This document shows, piece after piece, positions 44,913-53,094 of a DNA stretch of 64,000 nucleotides. The stretch covers positions 1-64,000 of the forward strand of contig JAYQBG010000010.1 of NCBI GenBank assembly GCA_038137215.1, written 5' to 3'. The notes beneath the pieces were generated by a model, which saw nothing but the letters and a program-made list of their open reading frames with translations, was not told the DNA's origin and ran no database searches. The translations under genes and the position numbers were made by a program. The DNA is from JABJAG01 sp038137215 (GTDB lineage Bacteria; Pseudomonadota; Alphaproteobacteria; UBA6615). Position 1 is the stretch's first letter. The number at the start of each line of letters is the position of its first letter.

Positions 44913-45797
44913 CTAGAACCCGTAGAACTTCGCCGGATTGTCCACCATGATTTTCTGGCGCATGGCCTCGTCGGGCACCCACTGGCCGAAGGCCTCGACC
45001 GGGTCGGCGTCGTTCGGGTTGACCTCGTACTTGTTCGGATGCGGCCAGTCGGTGCCCCACATGACGTGGTCCGGATTGGCCTCGATCAGGGCGCGGGCCA
45101 GGGGCTGACAATCGTCATAGGGCGGCAGGTCGGTGGCGCTGACGCGGTTGGCCCCGGAAATCTTGATCCAGGTGTTGCCGTCGCGCATCAGCTTGAGCAG
45201 CGCCTGGAAGCCCTCGGCCTCCACGCCCGCGGCCGCGGGCTGATAGGCGAAGTGACCGATCGACATGGGTGTCGTCAGCTTCTCGAAATGGGGCATCAGG
45301 GAGACGATATCCTTGCCCGGGAAGAGCCATTCGATATGCCAGTTGAAGGGACGGATCTTGGCCTCGAGATCGGGCAGTTCCTCGAAGCCGAGCGGCATGC
45401 CGCCCTTGTTGTCGGTGTTCAGGCGCACCCCGCGGATGCCCTGCTCGTGCAGCGCGGCCAGTTCGGGTTCGGTGATGTCCATATCGATGGCGCAGACGCC
45501 GAGTGCCCGACCCGGGGTTTCCTCGTTCAGCGCATTCATCCCGTCGAGGATAGCCGAGTTGTCGGTGCCATAGACGGATGGCTGGGTGAAAACCACGCGG
45601 TCGATGCCGAGCTGCGAATGGAGATGCTTGAGGTCTTCCAGGGTCGATTCCGGCGGATTGTAGCCGCGGTCCGGCGAGAGCGGATACGTGTCATAGAAGA
45701 CATGGACGTGGGTGTCGATCGAGCCCGCAGGCAGGGTGATGTTCGGTTTGCGCGGGTTGCGGTCCGGCGCGATGCAATCTCGGATTTCGTTGGCCAT
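44913..45797 (-). CDS. Amidohydrolase-family protein, 2-pyrone-4,6-dicarboxylate lactonase (LigI)-like
   Basis: A 294-residue TIM-barrel hydrolase. Metal ligands H30 and H32 (IDTHVHVF) and the late Asp in MWGTDWPHPNK match the LigI/COG3618 group. In the protocatechuate 4,5-cleavage route LigI opens a pyrone lactone; the sequence alone allows other lactones. The ATG at 45797 follows AGGGGAAACAG; a longer start at 45842 has no such site. It is co-directional with the DUF1194 gene and the molybdenum hydroxylase pieces, without short spacings. Confidence 0.82.
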   Translation of the reverse strand: MANEIRDCIAPDRNPRKPNITLPAGSIDTHVHVFYDTYPLSPDRGYNPPESTLEDLKHLHSQLGIDRVVFTQPSVYGTDNSAILDGMNALNEETPGRALGVCAIDMDITEPELAALHEQGIRGVRLNTDNKGGMPLGFEELPDLEAKIRPFNWHIEWLFPGKDIVSLMPHFEKLTTPMSIGHFAYQPAAAGVEAEGFQALLKLMRDGNTWIKISGANRVSATDLPPYDDCQPLARALIEANPDHVMWGTDWPHPNKYEVNPNDADPVEAFGQWVPDEAMRQKIMVDNPAKFYGF

Positions 45798-45863
45798 GGC
45801 TGTTTCCCCTGGATTCTTAGTGGTCCGGAATTGTCCGGACAATTGAACCTGTTGCGTATCACA

Positions 45864-46625
45864 TCACCTGCCGGGCCGAAACCCGATTTCTCGCGCCGCG
45901 ACATCACGTGATGGGTGCGGGCCCGACGCAATTTCCAGCACCAGCTTGTTCACCACGGTGCGCGGGAAATCCTCGGGCGATTCCGTCACCACGGTGAAGG
46001 CGCCGGGGCCGCCGATCACCCACTCGTGGAAATAGCCTTCGAGGTCGTACTTCACCCCTTCGACCTCGCTCTGTTCCTGCTGCGGGTTGATCACCAGGCC
46101 GTTGATGGCGATGCCGCGCGCCACAGCCCGGTTCCGGGCGGCCGCGACCAGCGGTTCATCCCCCTTGGAATCGCGCCCGTCGGCTGAGAGATCAATCACC
46201 CGGCGGGTGCCCTCGATCCCGTTCCGCTCGAACAACATGGACGAGAAATCCAGTGCCGTGGTGATGGAGGTCAGCCCCCCTTTTGGAATGGGAAAAGCCT
46301 GGATACCGGCGGCAAAACGCCGGGCATCAGCCGCGCTGGCGATGACCTGCCAGCCGACCGTCACCCGCGCCGTATCGGACCACTCCACATAGGTCAGGGC
46401 GACCCGCCCCAGCGGTCCGGACAGCATCGCCTCAATGGCGCGCGGATCGGTTAAGGCGGCGACATAGCCGGCACGTTGCAGATCGACCTCGCTGCCATCG
46501 ATAGACGCCGAGACATCAACGGCAAGGACCAGCTCCACATCCACGGGAATGTCCTGCGCCTGCGCGGCCGACCCAGCCAGCAACAATCCGGCCAGAACAG
46601 CGAAAGATTTACGCCAGCGCGCCAT
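45864..46625 (-). CDS. DUF1194 (VWA-like) secreted protein
   Basis: A 253-residue protein with a signal peptide (MARWRKSFAVLAGLLLAGSA, cleavage near AQA-Q at residue 23) and a von Willebrand-A-like domain. Its MIDAS start is D37-V-S39-A-S41 (LAVDVSASIDGSE), with a later acidic metal site region VIDLSADGRDSKG. The DUF1194 family is exported and of unknown function. It overlaps the end of the alpha/beta hydrolase by 17 bases, so the two are coupled; the ATG at 46625 is the only start that gives a signal peptide. Confidence 0.85.
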   Translation of the reverse strand: MARWRKSFAVLAGLLLAGSAAQAQDIPVDVELVLAVDVSASIDGSEVDLQRAGYVAALTDPRAIEAMLSGPLGRVALTYVEWSDTARVTVGWQVIASAADARRFAAGIQAFPIPKGGLTSITTALDFSSMLFERNGIEGTRRVIDLSADGRDSKGDEPLVAAARNRAVARGIAINGLVINPQQEQSEVEGVKYDLEGYFHEWVIGGPGAFTVVTESPEDFPRTVVNKLVLEIASGPHPSRDVAAREIGFRPGR

Positions 46626-47526
46626 GATAAAACGCCCGCAGCTTTTCGATGATCTCGGCATAGACAGCGGGGTTTTGCGGCTCATAGACCTCGGCGTGGT
46701 TGATGTCCGGGATTGTGTGTAGCGACTTCGGGTCTCCCGCCCGCGCAAACAGGTTCTCGGCCTCCTCGTAGCGCACCATGGTGTCATCGGCGCCATGAAT
46801 GAGCAGCAGCGGTCGGGGCGCGATCCGGCCCACCCAGTCTTCGGCGTTGAACCCGATGGCGAGTTCCACATTCTCCAGCGGATAGCCGTCGGGATAGGCG
46901 TCCTCGGTCTTGTACATGGTCTTGAAGGCTTGCCGCTCGGCGGGGCCCGGCGGCGACATCTTCTGATAGGGAAGGGTCTTTCCCGCACCGGTCAGCGCGC
47001 GGACGATCCGGTCTGCTGCCAGGCCAGCCTGCAGGGCCTCCCACTCTTCGACGGTACGCTTGGAGCGGTGCCAGCGCTCCCCGTTGCCGGGTGCGCCCAC
47101 TGTTGCGAGCGCCACAATCTCGGGATCGACCGCCGTCGCCTTGATCGAGGCGCCCCCACCATGGCTGAGCCCCATCACCGCGACCCGTGCCACATCCTCA
47201 CGCGCCGAGAGCCAGATGCGCGCGGCCAGAATGTCGCGCACCTGTGCCTCGGGATCGACCCGGCGCGGCGCGCCCTCACTGTCGCCGAAGCCGCGATGAT
47301 AGAAATCCAGCGTATGATAGCCCGCTGCCGTCAGATCCCGCACAAAGGGCGGCATGTAGGTTTCCTTGCGGCCCGTATAGCCGTGCACACAAATGATCGC
47401 GGGACGCGTCCCGCCTGCCGCCGCCGGGGTGAAGGTCCCGGCCAGACGAAGCCCGTCGGCATAGAAGGTGGCAGGCTGGCTTGTCATGAATGGACTTTCG
47501 GACAGTTGATCGGCAGGCGCGGTCAT
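46609..47526 (-). CDS. Alpha/beta hydrolase
   Basis: A 305-residue serine hydrolase. The nucleophile is S121 in VMGLSHGGG, the oxyanion region is IICVHGYTGRKE, and the later Asp (HGADDTMV) and His (INHAEVY) complete the triad. The family resembles DLH/DUF1100-type esterases with a cap. An alternative ATG at 47487 (MTSQPATFYADGLRL) gives 292 residues; neither start has a strong Shine-Dalgarno. It is divergent from the cupin gene and coupled to DUF1194. The substrate is unknown. Confidence 0.85.
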   Translation of the reverse strand: MTAPADQLSESPFMTSQPATFYADGLRLAGTFTPAAAGGTRPAIICVHGYTGRKETYMPPFVRDLTAAGYHTLDFYHRGFGDSEGAPRRVDPEAQVRDILAARIWLSAREDVARVAVMGLSHGGGASIKATAVDPEIVALATVGAPGNGERWHRSKRTVEEWEALQAGLAADRIVRALTGAGKTLPYQKMSPPGPAERQAFKTMYKTEDAYPDGYPLENVELAIGFNAEDWVGRIAPRPLLLIHGADDTMVRYEEAENLFARAGDPKSLHTIPDINHAEVYEPQNPAVYAEIIEKLRAFYHGALA

Positions 47527-47602
47527 GTCTCAATTCGCGCAACGCATAAAACACCGCGTTCGCACCACGACGCAACAGAGCGAACACAAAAGGAGGCCCG
47601 CC

Positions 47603-48166
47603 ATGCGCACAACCACTCCGACGCCTGAGGAAATGGAGCGCTATATCGCGCGCTTCGAAGACCTGCCCGCCAACAAGGACCGCACGGCGGGCAAAATTCC
47701 GCCCGAAGCCCGCGAGATGATGACGGCGCGCGCCACCCGGACGGTGATCGCCACCGTGGACAAGGACACCCCCTGGGGCGACGGCGTCATCCCCGGACCG
47801 CCGAATTTCGCCGTAGTCATCGCCGAATGTGAGCCCGGCAACGGCCCCGGCCTGCACTCCCACGCCCACACGACGGAGACCTTCACCTGCCTGCAGAGCC
47901 GGTTCGTGATCGAATGGGGCGATGCGGGTGAACATTCGATCGAGCTCGACCGGTTCGACACGATCTCCGTCCCGCCCGGCGTGATGCGGCGCTTCGCCAA
48001 TATCGGCGACGAGCGCGGCCTGCTTCATGTCACACTGCAGGGACCGCTGCGCGATGTGGAATTCGCACCGAGCCTGGGCGAAGAACTGCGCGAGCGCTTC
48101 GGCGAAGACGTGGTTAACGAGTTGCTGGGCCTTGGCTATACCTTCAACGCGGGTCTTGAAGACTAG
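47603..48166 (+). CDS. Cupin-domain protein
   Basis: A 187-residue single-domain cupin. Ligands H85, H87, H89 and E92 (GLHSHAHTTETFTCL) form motif 1. Motif 2 (DTISVPPGVMRRFANIG) lacks an obvious His but keeps the PPGV turn, so metal binding could be weakened. The start ATG 47603 has a perfect AAGGAGG. Small cupins of this type include dioxygenases, isomerases and sugar-binding regulators. It is divergent from the alpha/beta hydrolase and convergent with the PPOX gene. Confidence 0.85.
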   Translation: MRTTTPTPEEMERYIARFEDLPANKDRTAGKIPPEAREMMTARATRTVIATVDKDTPWGDGVIPGPPNFAVVIAECEPGNGPGLHSHAHTTETFTCLQSRFVIEWGDAGEHSIELDRFDTISVPPGVMRRFANIGDERGLLHVTLQGPLRDVEFAPSLGEELRERFGEDVVNELLGLGYTFNAGLED

Positions 48167-48184
48167 GCAAGAGCTGTAATCCGG

Positions 48185-48802
48185 CTAATACAGGTTGTTC
48201 TTGTAGTCGTTGGCGAGCTTCGCATCGACTTCGTCGGCATCCACGCCGTACCAGTCCTGATTAATCTTACCGAGGGTCGGGAAATCGCGTTTCTGCACCT
48301 GATTGTCCGGGTTCCAGAGATCGGCCCGGATGATCGCCTTGCCGCAGTGGAAATAGACATGGCGGATGTCGATGACAAGAGCGGCGCGCGGCGGCTTGCC
48401 ATTGGCAATCATCTTCCCGAGCAACTTTTCGTCGGTGGTCAGACGGGCGCGGCCGTTCAGGCGCAGCACTTCGTTGAGCCCCTGGACCATGAACATCACG
48501 GCGATCTCCGGGTTCTCCATGATATTGTGAAAGGTGTCCGTGCGCCGGTTCCCCGGGCGGTCGGGGATGGCGATGGTGGTGTCGTCGATCACATGAATGA
48601 AACCGGGCGCATCACCGCGCGGGCTGCAATCGGCCGGGCCGTCTCCGGCCGCCGATGTGGAGAGCACGCAGAACGAACTCAGCTCCAGGAAGCGCCGACA
48701 GTGGTGATTGAGTTCCGGTTTCTCCTTGCGCGCCAGATGGCCCTGGGGTTCCCCATAGTGATCGACCAGTTCCTCAACCGTCTTGATATCGCCATCCGGC
48801 AT
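48185..48802 (-). CDS. FMN-dependent PPOX-type flavoprotein
   Basis: A 205-residue pyridoxamine-5'-phosphate-oxidase-like split-barrel protein. CSPRGDAPGFIHVIDDTTIAIPDRPGNRRTDT and NIMENPEIAVMFMVQGLNEVLRLNGRA are the blocks of the MSMEG_1061/DR2398-like subfamily. It would bind FMN and possibly reduce a small molecule or act on heme. The ATG at 48802 follows AAGGAG. True PdxH is shorter in the insertion and differs in its C-terminus. It is convergent with the cupin and divergent from the esterase. Confidence 0.87.
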   Translation of the reverse strand: MPDGDIKTVEELVDHYGEPQGHLARKEKPELNHHCRRFLELSSFCVLSTSAAGDGPADCSPRGDAPGFIHVIDDTTIAIPDRPGNRRTDTFHNIMENPEIAVMFMVQGLNEVLRLNGRARLTTDEKLLGKMIANGKPPRAALVIDIRHVYFHCGKAIIRADLWNPDNQVQKRDFPTLGKINQDWYGVDADEVDAKLANDYKNNLY

Positions 48803-48887
48803 GCCATGCTCCTTGGTTATGGCAGCCAGCGTGTCGCGCCGGGGGCTTTTCGTCAACAACTGCCGAGAACCACGCTAGAATGGGGTC

Positions 48888-49760
48888 ATGACTGAAAAGA
48901 TCTATCTCGACTACACCCGCGAAGAGCTCGACGCTCAGTACATCAACGTCAAGACGGACGCCGATGAGCTGACCCGGCAACGGCTGGTGACACTGTCCGC
49001 CGAGGTGGCCGAACGCCTGGCCATTGAACGCGATCTGGCCTACAGCGATCATCCCAACGACAGGTTCGATCTGTATCGTGCCGACGGCCCACCGGGACCG
49101 GTGATCGTCTTCACCCATGGCGGCCAATGGCAGCGCGTCTCGACCACATCGTCAAGCAGCTGGGCCGAAGCAGCACTCTCCCATGGCATCTCTTTCGTGG
49201 CCGGGACCTTTCCGATACTGCCGGATGTCACGATTCCGGAGATGGTGGACCACGCCACCGCCCTGACACGCTACGTTCGCGCCAACGCGGACGCCCTCGG
49301 CGTGGACCCGTCGCGGATCTGCATCGCCGGCCATTCCTCGGGCGCACATCTGGCCGCTTCGGTTCTGGTGCGTCTGGCCAATGAGGACGATCTCGACGGG
49401 ATCGTCTGTGGCATGACCATCAGCGGCAACTACGACATGCGCCCGCTGATGCTGAGCTACCGTAAGGAGTTCATGCTGCTGAGCGACGAGGAAACCGTCT
49501 CCATGTCACCGCTGTTGATGCTCGACAAGCCGATGCCGCCGGTGCAGGTGATGCATGGCGGGGTGGAAAGCAACGAATTCAAGCGCCAGGCCAGCACCTG
49601 GCATGCGGCACTGGCCGAACGCGGAGACGCAAAGCTGCTCGCCGTCCCCCACGCGAACCACTTCAATGTGTTCCTGGGGCTCGAGGACCGGGACGGCCCG
49701 GCCTGGGAATTTCTGACCGCGCACCTGACCGGCGCGGCTGCAACCAAGGCTGCGCAGTAA
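48888..49760 (+). CDS. Alpha/beta hydrolase, arylformamidase/esterase-like
   Basis: A 290-residue alpha/beta hydrolase of the HSL/kynurenine-formamidase branch. The oxyanion motif HGGQW is at residues 77-81 and the nucleophile S150 is in GHSSGAH. A late His in PHANHFNVFLGL completes the triad. The N-terminal LDYTREELDAQYI is common to bacterial arylformamidases. It could cleave N-formylkynurenine or small esters; no kynurenine-pathway genes are nearby. It is monocistronic, followed by an 18-bp palindrome. Confidence 0.85.
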   Translation: MTEKIYLDYTREELDAQYINVKTDADELTRQRLVTLSAEVAERLAIERDLAYSDHPNDRFDLYRADGPPGPVIVFTHGGQWQRVSTTSSSSWAEAALSHGISFVAGTFPILPDVTIPEMVDHATALTRYVRANADALGVDPSRICIAGHSSGAHLAASVLVRLANEDDLDGIVCGMTISGNYDMRPLMLSYRKEFMLLSDEETVSMSPLLMLDKPMPPVQVMHGGVESNEFKRQASTWHAALAERGDAKLLAVPHANHFNVFLGLEDRDGPAWEFLTAHLTGAAATKAAQ

Positions 49761-49770
49761 TCCAACGACC

Positions 49771-49788
49771 GTCATGCCCGGGCATGAC
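49771..49788. repeat. Perfect 18-bp palindrome between convergent genes
   Basis: GTCATGCCCGGGCATGAC is its own reverse complement. It lies between the stops of the convergent esterase (49760) and CaiB (49799) genes. In RNA it would form a 9-bp stem with almost no loop, and it may act as a bidirectional transcription end or belong to a dispersed repeat family. Confidence 0.75.
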
Positions 49789-49798
49789 GTTGATTGGT

Positions 49799-51031
49799 CT
49801 ATTCCGCTGCCTTTGCCGTGACTTCCGGCTCGATGATCGCGCCCGACCCGATCAGGCTGTCGATCTCGTCGGCCCCGAAGCCGAATTCGGCGAGAACCTC
49901 GCGCGAATGTTCGCCAAGCAACGGCGCGCCCCGGCGGATCGAGGTCGGCTTGGCCGAATACTTGATCGGATGGGCGATCACACTGTGTTCCCCGCCGGTC
50001 GCCGCAGGCACCTTGGCAATCATGCCACGGGCGATGGTGTGGGGGTCTTCGGACATCTCCTTGACGTCATAGACCGGTCCAGCCGGCACGCCGGCCGCTT
50101 CCAGCTTTTCCAGCCATTCGCTGGTGGTCCGGTGGGACAGGATCTCCGTCAGGGTTTCGACCAGCGCATCGAGATTGGTCATCCGCATGTTGCTGGTCTC
50201 GAACCGCGGGTCCTCGGCTAGTTCGGGCGCATCGATCGCCGCAACGAATTTGAGCCAGGTGTTCTGGTTCGCAGCCCCCACCACCAGCGAGGTGTCCTTG
50301 GTCGGAAAGGCCTGATAGGGCGCCGACAGCGGATGGGCCGAGCCCATCGGCTGGGGAATTTCGCCGCTCGCGTGATAAATCGCGGTTTGCCAGAAGGTGT
50401 GCAGGATGCCCGCTTCATAGAGCGAGGCATCCACATACTGGCCCTCGCCGGTTTCGTAGCGGCTGACCACGGCGCCCAGAATACCCGTCGCCGCGAGAAT
50501 ACCCGCCGTGATGTCGGTGATCGGCGCGCCGACCTTGACCGGCGGGCGCCCCGGCGCTTCGCCGGTGATGCTCATGATGCCGGACATGCCCTGGGTGATC
50601 AGGTCGAACCCGCCGCGCTCGGCATAGGGACCCGTGCGCCCGAAGCCGGAAAGCGAGCAGTAGATCAGCCGCGGGTTGATCTTGTGCATCTCTTCCCAGC
50701 CGATCCCGAAATGCTCCATCGCGCCCTTGCGGTAGTTCTCGATGAACACGTCTGCCTGCGAGATCACCCGGTGCAGTGCGGCCCGGCCCTCTTCGGATTT
50801 GGTGTTCACGGCCAGACCGCGCTTGTTGCGGTTCATCATGGCGAAGGCCGCGGAATCGCCCTGCTCTCCTTCGCCGAAGCGTCTTGTGTCGTCGCCGCCG
50901 GGCGCACGCTCGACCTTGATCACATCCGCGCCCATATCCGCGAGCATCTGGCCGCAGGTGGGAGCCGCCATGATGTGGCTCATCTCGATAACCTTGAGGC
51001 CATTCAGCAGGCCGATTTTTTGATTGCTCAT
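49799..51031 (-). CDS. CaiB/BaiF (class III) CoA-transferase
   Basis: A 410-residue family III CoA-transferase. The predicted catalytic Asp is D143 (GGFDLITQGMSG). MNRNKRGLAVNTKSEEG and ADVFIENYRKGAM are canonical. The ATG at 51031 is preferred because GAGGGAG is six bases upstream; the ATG at 51037 would have no spacing. It lies about 100 bases downstream of a crotonase, with a repeat between them. An acyl-CoA made here could feed that crotonase. Confidence 0.9.
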   Translation of the reverse strand: MSNQKIGLLNGLKVIEMSHIMAAPTCGQMLADMGADVIKVERAPGGDDTRRFGEGEQGDSAAFAMMNRNKRGLAVNTKSEEGRAALHRVISQADVFIENYRKGAMEHFGIGWEEMHKINPRLIYCSLSGFGRTGPYAERGGFDLITQGMSGIMSITGEAPGRPPVKVGAPITDITAGILAATGILGAVVSRYETGEGQYVDASLYEAGILHTFWQTAIYHASGEIPQPMGSAHPLSAPYQAFPTKDTSLVVGAANQNTWLKFVAAIDAPELAEDPRFETSNMRMTNLDALVETLTEILSHRTTSEWLEKLEAAGVPAGPVYDVKEMSEDPHTIARGMIAKVPAATGGEHSVIAHPIKYSAKPTSIRRGAPLLGEHSREVLAEFGFGADEIDSLIGSGAIIEPEVTAKAAE

Positions 51032-51060
51032 TTCCATCTCCCTCGGTGTCCGATCATATC

Positions 51061-51125
51061 CTCATCCTGAGCCTAACGAAGGATAGGATGTGGAAGCTCA
51101 TACTTCGACAAGCTCAGCATGAGGT
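51061..51125. repeat. Dispersed palindromic intergenic repeat, copy B
   Basis: This is the inverted counterpart of copy A. Reverse-complemented it reads CATGCTGAGCTTGTCGAAG followed by CCTTCGTTAGGCTCAGGATG. Internal arms CATCCT/AGGATG and CTCAT/ATGAG are present. It lies in the 100-base space between crotonase and CaiB. Confidence 0.7.
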
Positions 51126-51133
51126 CTCTCGGA

Positions 51134-51937
51134 TCAGCGTCCCTCGAACTCGGGCTTCTCCTTGGCCAGAAAGGCCCGGAACCCGGTGTTGAAATCTTCC
51201 GTGTCGAAACAGGCAAAGCCCTCGGCCTGCTCAGCCTGCGTCAGAGGCGGTCCGCCCGCGAGCACCCGGTCGACAAACTTCTTGTGCCAGCGATTGACCA
51301 GCGGCGCGCCATCGGCAATCCGGCGAACCGTTTTATAGGTCTCTTCTTCCACCGCGTCATCGGGAACCACGCGGTTCACCAGCCCCTTGTCTTGGGCTTC
51401 GGCGGCATCAAAGACGCGTGCCTCGTAGAGAATCTCCAGGGCCACCGAGCGCCCGACCAGGCCGACCAGCGCCTCGACCTCGGGATAGGCCATCACCAGG
51501 CCAAGCCGGTTGATCGGCACCCCGAAGCGTGACCCCTCACCGCAGATACGCATGTCGCACATCAGCGCGATCTCCAGCGCGCCGCCGACGCACAACCCCT
51601 TGATCAGCGCGACCACCGGATGCGGGCAGTCGCGGATCGCGTGCATCGCGTTGTGCATCAGAGCGCCGTATTCGGTCGCCTGTTCAGAATTGGATCGCTC
51701 GGTTTCGAACTCGGAGATATCGGCACCCGGCCCCATCGCCTTGTCGCCTGCGCCCCGCAGGACAACGCAGCGGACCGAATCATCGGCCCCGAGTTCGCGC
51801 ATGACTTCGGCGATCCGGGCCCACATGGCCTTGTTCAGGGCGTTGAGTTTCTCCGGACGGTTCAGAACAACCGTCGCGATGTCCCCATCGCGCTGAACCA
51901 GAACCACATCGTCGTCAGCGACTGTTGAATCACTCAT
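51134..51937 (-). CDS. Enoyl-CoA hydratase/isomerase
   Basis: A 267-residue crotonase. Oxyanion-hole motifs GPGADISEFE and GLCVGGALEIALMCDMRIC are intact, and the active-site loop GVPINRLGLVMAYPE has the Pro/Asn pattern of a hydratase-like enzyme lacking the usual first Glu. The start ATG is at 51937; the frame open upstream shows no homology. Its neighbour is a CaiB CoA-transferase, so it probably processes the CoA ester produced there. The exact reaction (hydration, isomerisation or dechlorination) is open. Confidence 0.87.
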   Translation of the reverse strand: MSDSTVADDDVVLVQRDGDIATVVLNRPEKLNALNKAMWARIAEVMRELGADDSVRCVVLRGAGDKAMGPGADISEFETERSNSEQATEYGALMHNAMHAIRDCPHPVVALIKGLCVGGALEIALMCDMRICGEGSRFGVPINRLGLVMAYPEVEALVGLVGRSVALEILYEARVFDAAEAQDKGLVNRVVPDDAVEEETYKTVRRIADGAPLVNRWHKKFVDRVLAGGPPLTQAEQAEGFACFDTEDFNTGFRAFLAKEKPEFEGR

Positions 51938-51981
51938 GATGTCTCCCAAAAATGTCCTTCGCCGTGTCATGCGGACGTCTT

Positions 51982-52008
51982 TTGTCTGTCTGCACCGGTC
52001 AGTATAAT
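51982..52008 (+). promoter_or_regulatory. Sigma70-type promoter for the deacetylase-family gene
   Basis: TTGTCT (51982-51987) and TATAAT (52003-52008) have a 15-base spacer (16 if TTTGTC is taken). The -10 is preceded by CAG as in two other plus-strand sites. The ATG at 52070 is 61 bases downstream. Confidence 0.5.
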
Positions 52009-52069
52009 GCCTTCCACGACATAACGCGCGCCTGACCAGATCAAAAGGCCGTCCAGGGAGAAAAATACA

Positions 52070-52999
52070 ATGCAAGGCATGATGCCGGGCGACCGCCTGC
52101 CCTTTTCCGCCATTACCGACCGCAAACCGCTGCCCCTGCCCGACGGCGCCAGAATGGTGCTCTGGCCGATTCTGGCGCTGGAGGTCTGGGACATCGTCCG
52201 GGCCATGGCGCGGATGGTCATTCCGCCGCCCCAGGGCGTGCCGATGATTCCCGACCACCCCAACTGGAGCTGGCACGAATACGGCATGCGGGTCGGCTTC
52301 TGGCGCATCAAGTCGATGCTCGACGATCTGGGTGTGCGCCCCACCGTCACCCTGAACGCACGGACCATCGAGGATTATCCCCGCGCGTCGGAAGCCGTGC
52401 TGGAAGCCGGCTGGGAGTTCAATGCCCATTCCTATGAGCAGATGCCGATGCATAAGCTGAAAGATGAGCGCGCGGTCATCGACAAGTCCCTCAAGATCAT
52501 CGGCGACTTCTGCGGCAAACCCCCGCGCGGCTGGTTCGGGCCGGGGCTGACCCAGACCTATCAGACGATCGACCATCTGGCCGAGGCCGGCGTCGAATAT
52601 ATCGGGGACTGGGTGCTGGACGACCAGCCGGTGCACCTGAAGACCACCAGCGGGAAGCCCATGGTGGCCCTGCCCTACAACTACGAGCTGCACGACATCG
52701 TCATGATGGCGATCCAGCATCACCCCTCAGAGGTCTACAAGAACCGCTCGCTGGACTATTTCGAGACGATCTACGCCGAGAGCCACGAGCACACGCGGAT
52801 CATGGCGGTGGCGATGCACCCGTATCTCTCGGGTTCGCCCCACCGGATCAAATATGTGCGCGAGACCTTCGAGCATATTCTCTCGCATCCCGGCGTGGTG
52901 TGCTGGGACGGCGAACAGATTCTCGACTGGTTCCTGCAGGAGCGCCCGGCGCCCAAGCCGCGCAAAAGGAAGTCCGCCACGAAAAAGAAAAAGAAGTAG
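52070..52999 (+). CDS. Polysaccharide-deacetylase-family (PuuE/HpuE-like) protein
   Basis: A 309-residue NodB-homology protein of the PuuE-like subgroup. DHPNWSWHEYGMRVGFWRI and AGWEFNAHSYEQMPMHKL are the conserved blocks, and MHPYLSGSPHRI is the late His-containing motif. PuuE relatives open allantoin or act on formyl and acetyl groups, often with unclear metal use. It has a lysine-rich tail. It starts a co-directional run (amidase, glpK, serine hydrolase, MFS). Allantoinase-like amide hydrolysis is one option, carbohydrate deacetylation another. Confidence 0.8.
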   Translation: MQGMMPGDRLPFSAITDRKPLPLPDGARMVLWPILALEVWDIVRAMARMVIPPPQGVPMIPDHPNWSWHEYGMRVGFWRIKSMLDDLGVRPTVTLNARTIEDYPRASEAVLEAGWEFNAHSYEQMPMHKLKDERAVIDKSLKIIGDFCGKPPRGWFGPGLTQTYQTIDHLAEAGVEYIGDWVLDDQPVHLKTTSGKPMVALPYNYELHDIVMMAIQHHPSEVYKNRSLDYFETIYAESHEHTRIMAVAMHPYLSGSPHRIKYVRETFEHILSHPGVVCWDGEQILDWFLQERPAPKPRKRKSATKKKKK

Positions 53000-53007
53000 T
53001 TCACCCA

Positions 53008-53036
53008 CCTCATCCCCGGACAGGCCCGGGATGAGG
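53008..53036 (+). repeat. Inverted repeat downstream of the deacetylase gene
   Basis: CCTCATCCC (53008-53016) pairs with GGGATGAGG (53028-53036), with an 11-base loop. It begins 9 bases after the deacetylase stop, so it may end that transcript. No U-run follows. Confidence 0.5.
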
Positions 53037-53050
53037 CCAGACTCCGAAAC

Positions 53051-53078
53051 CCTCATGCTGAGCTCGACGACGCATGGG
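53051..53078 (+). repeat. Dispersed intergenic repeat, copy C (partial)
   Basis: CCTCATGCTGAGCTCGACGA and the following CGCATGGG match the core of copies A and B with a few changes. It covers an ATG at 53074, which argues that the amidase starts later, at 53095. Confidence 0.6.
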
Positions 53079-53094
53079 CTTGGACAGGCAGATC

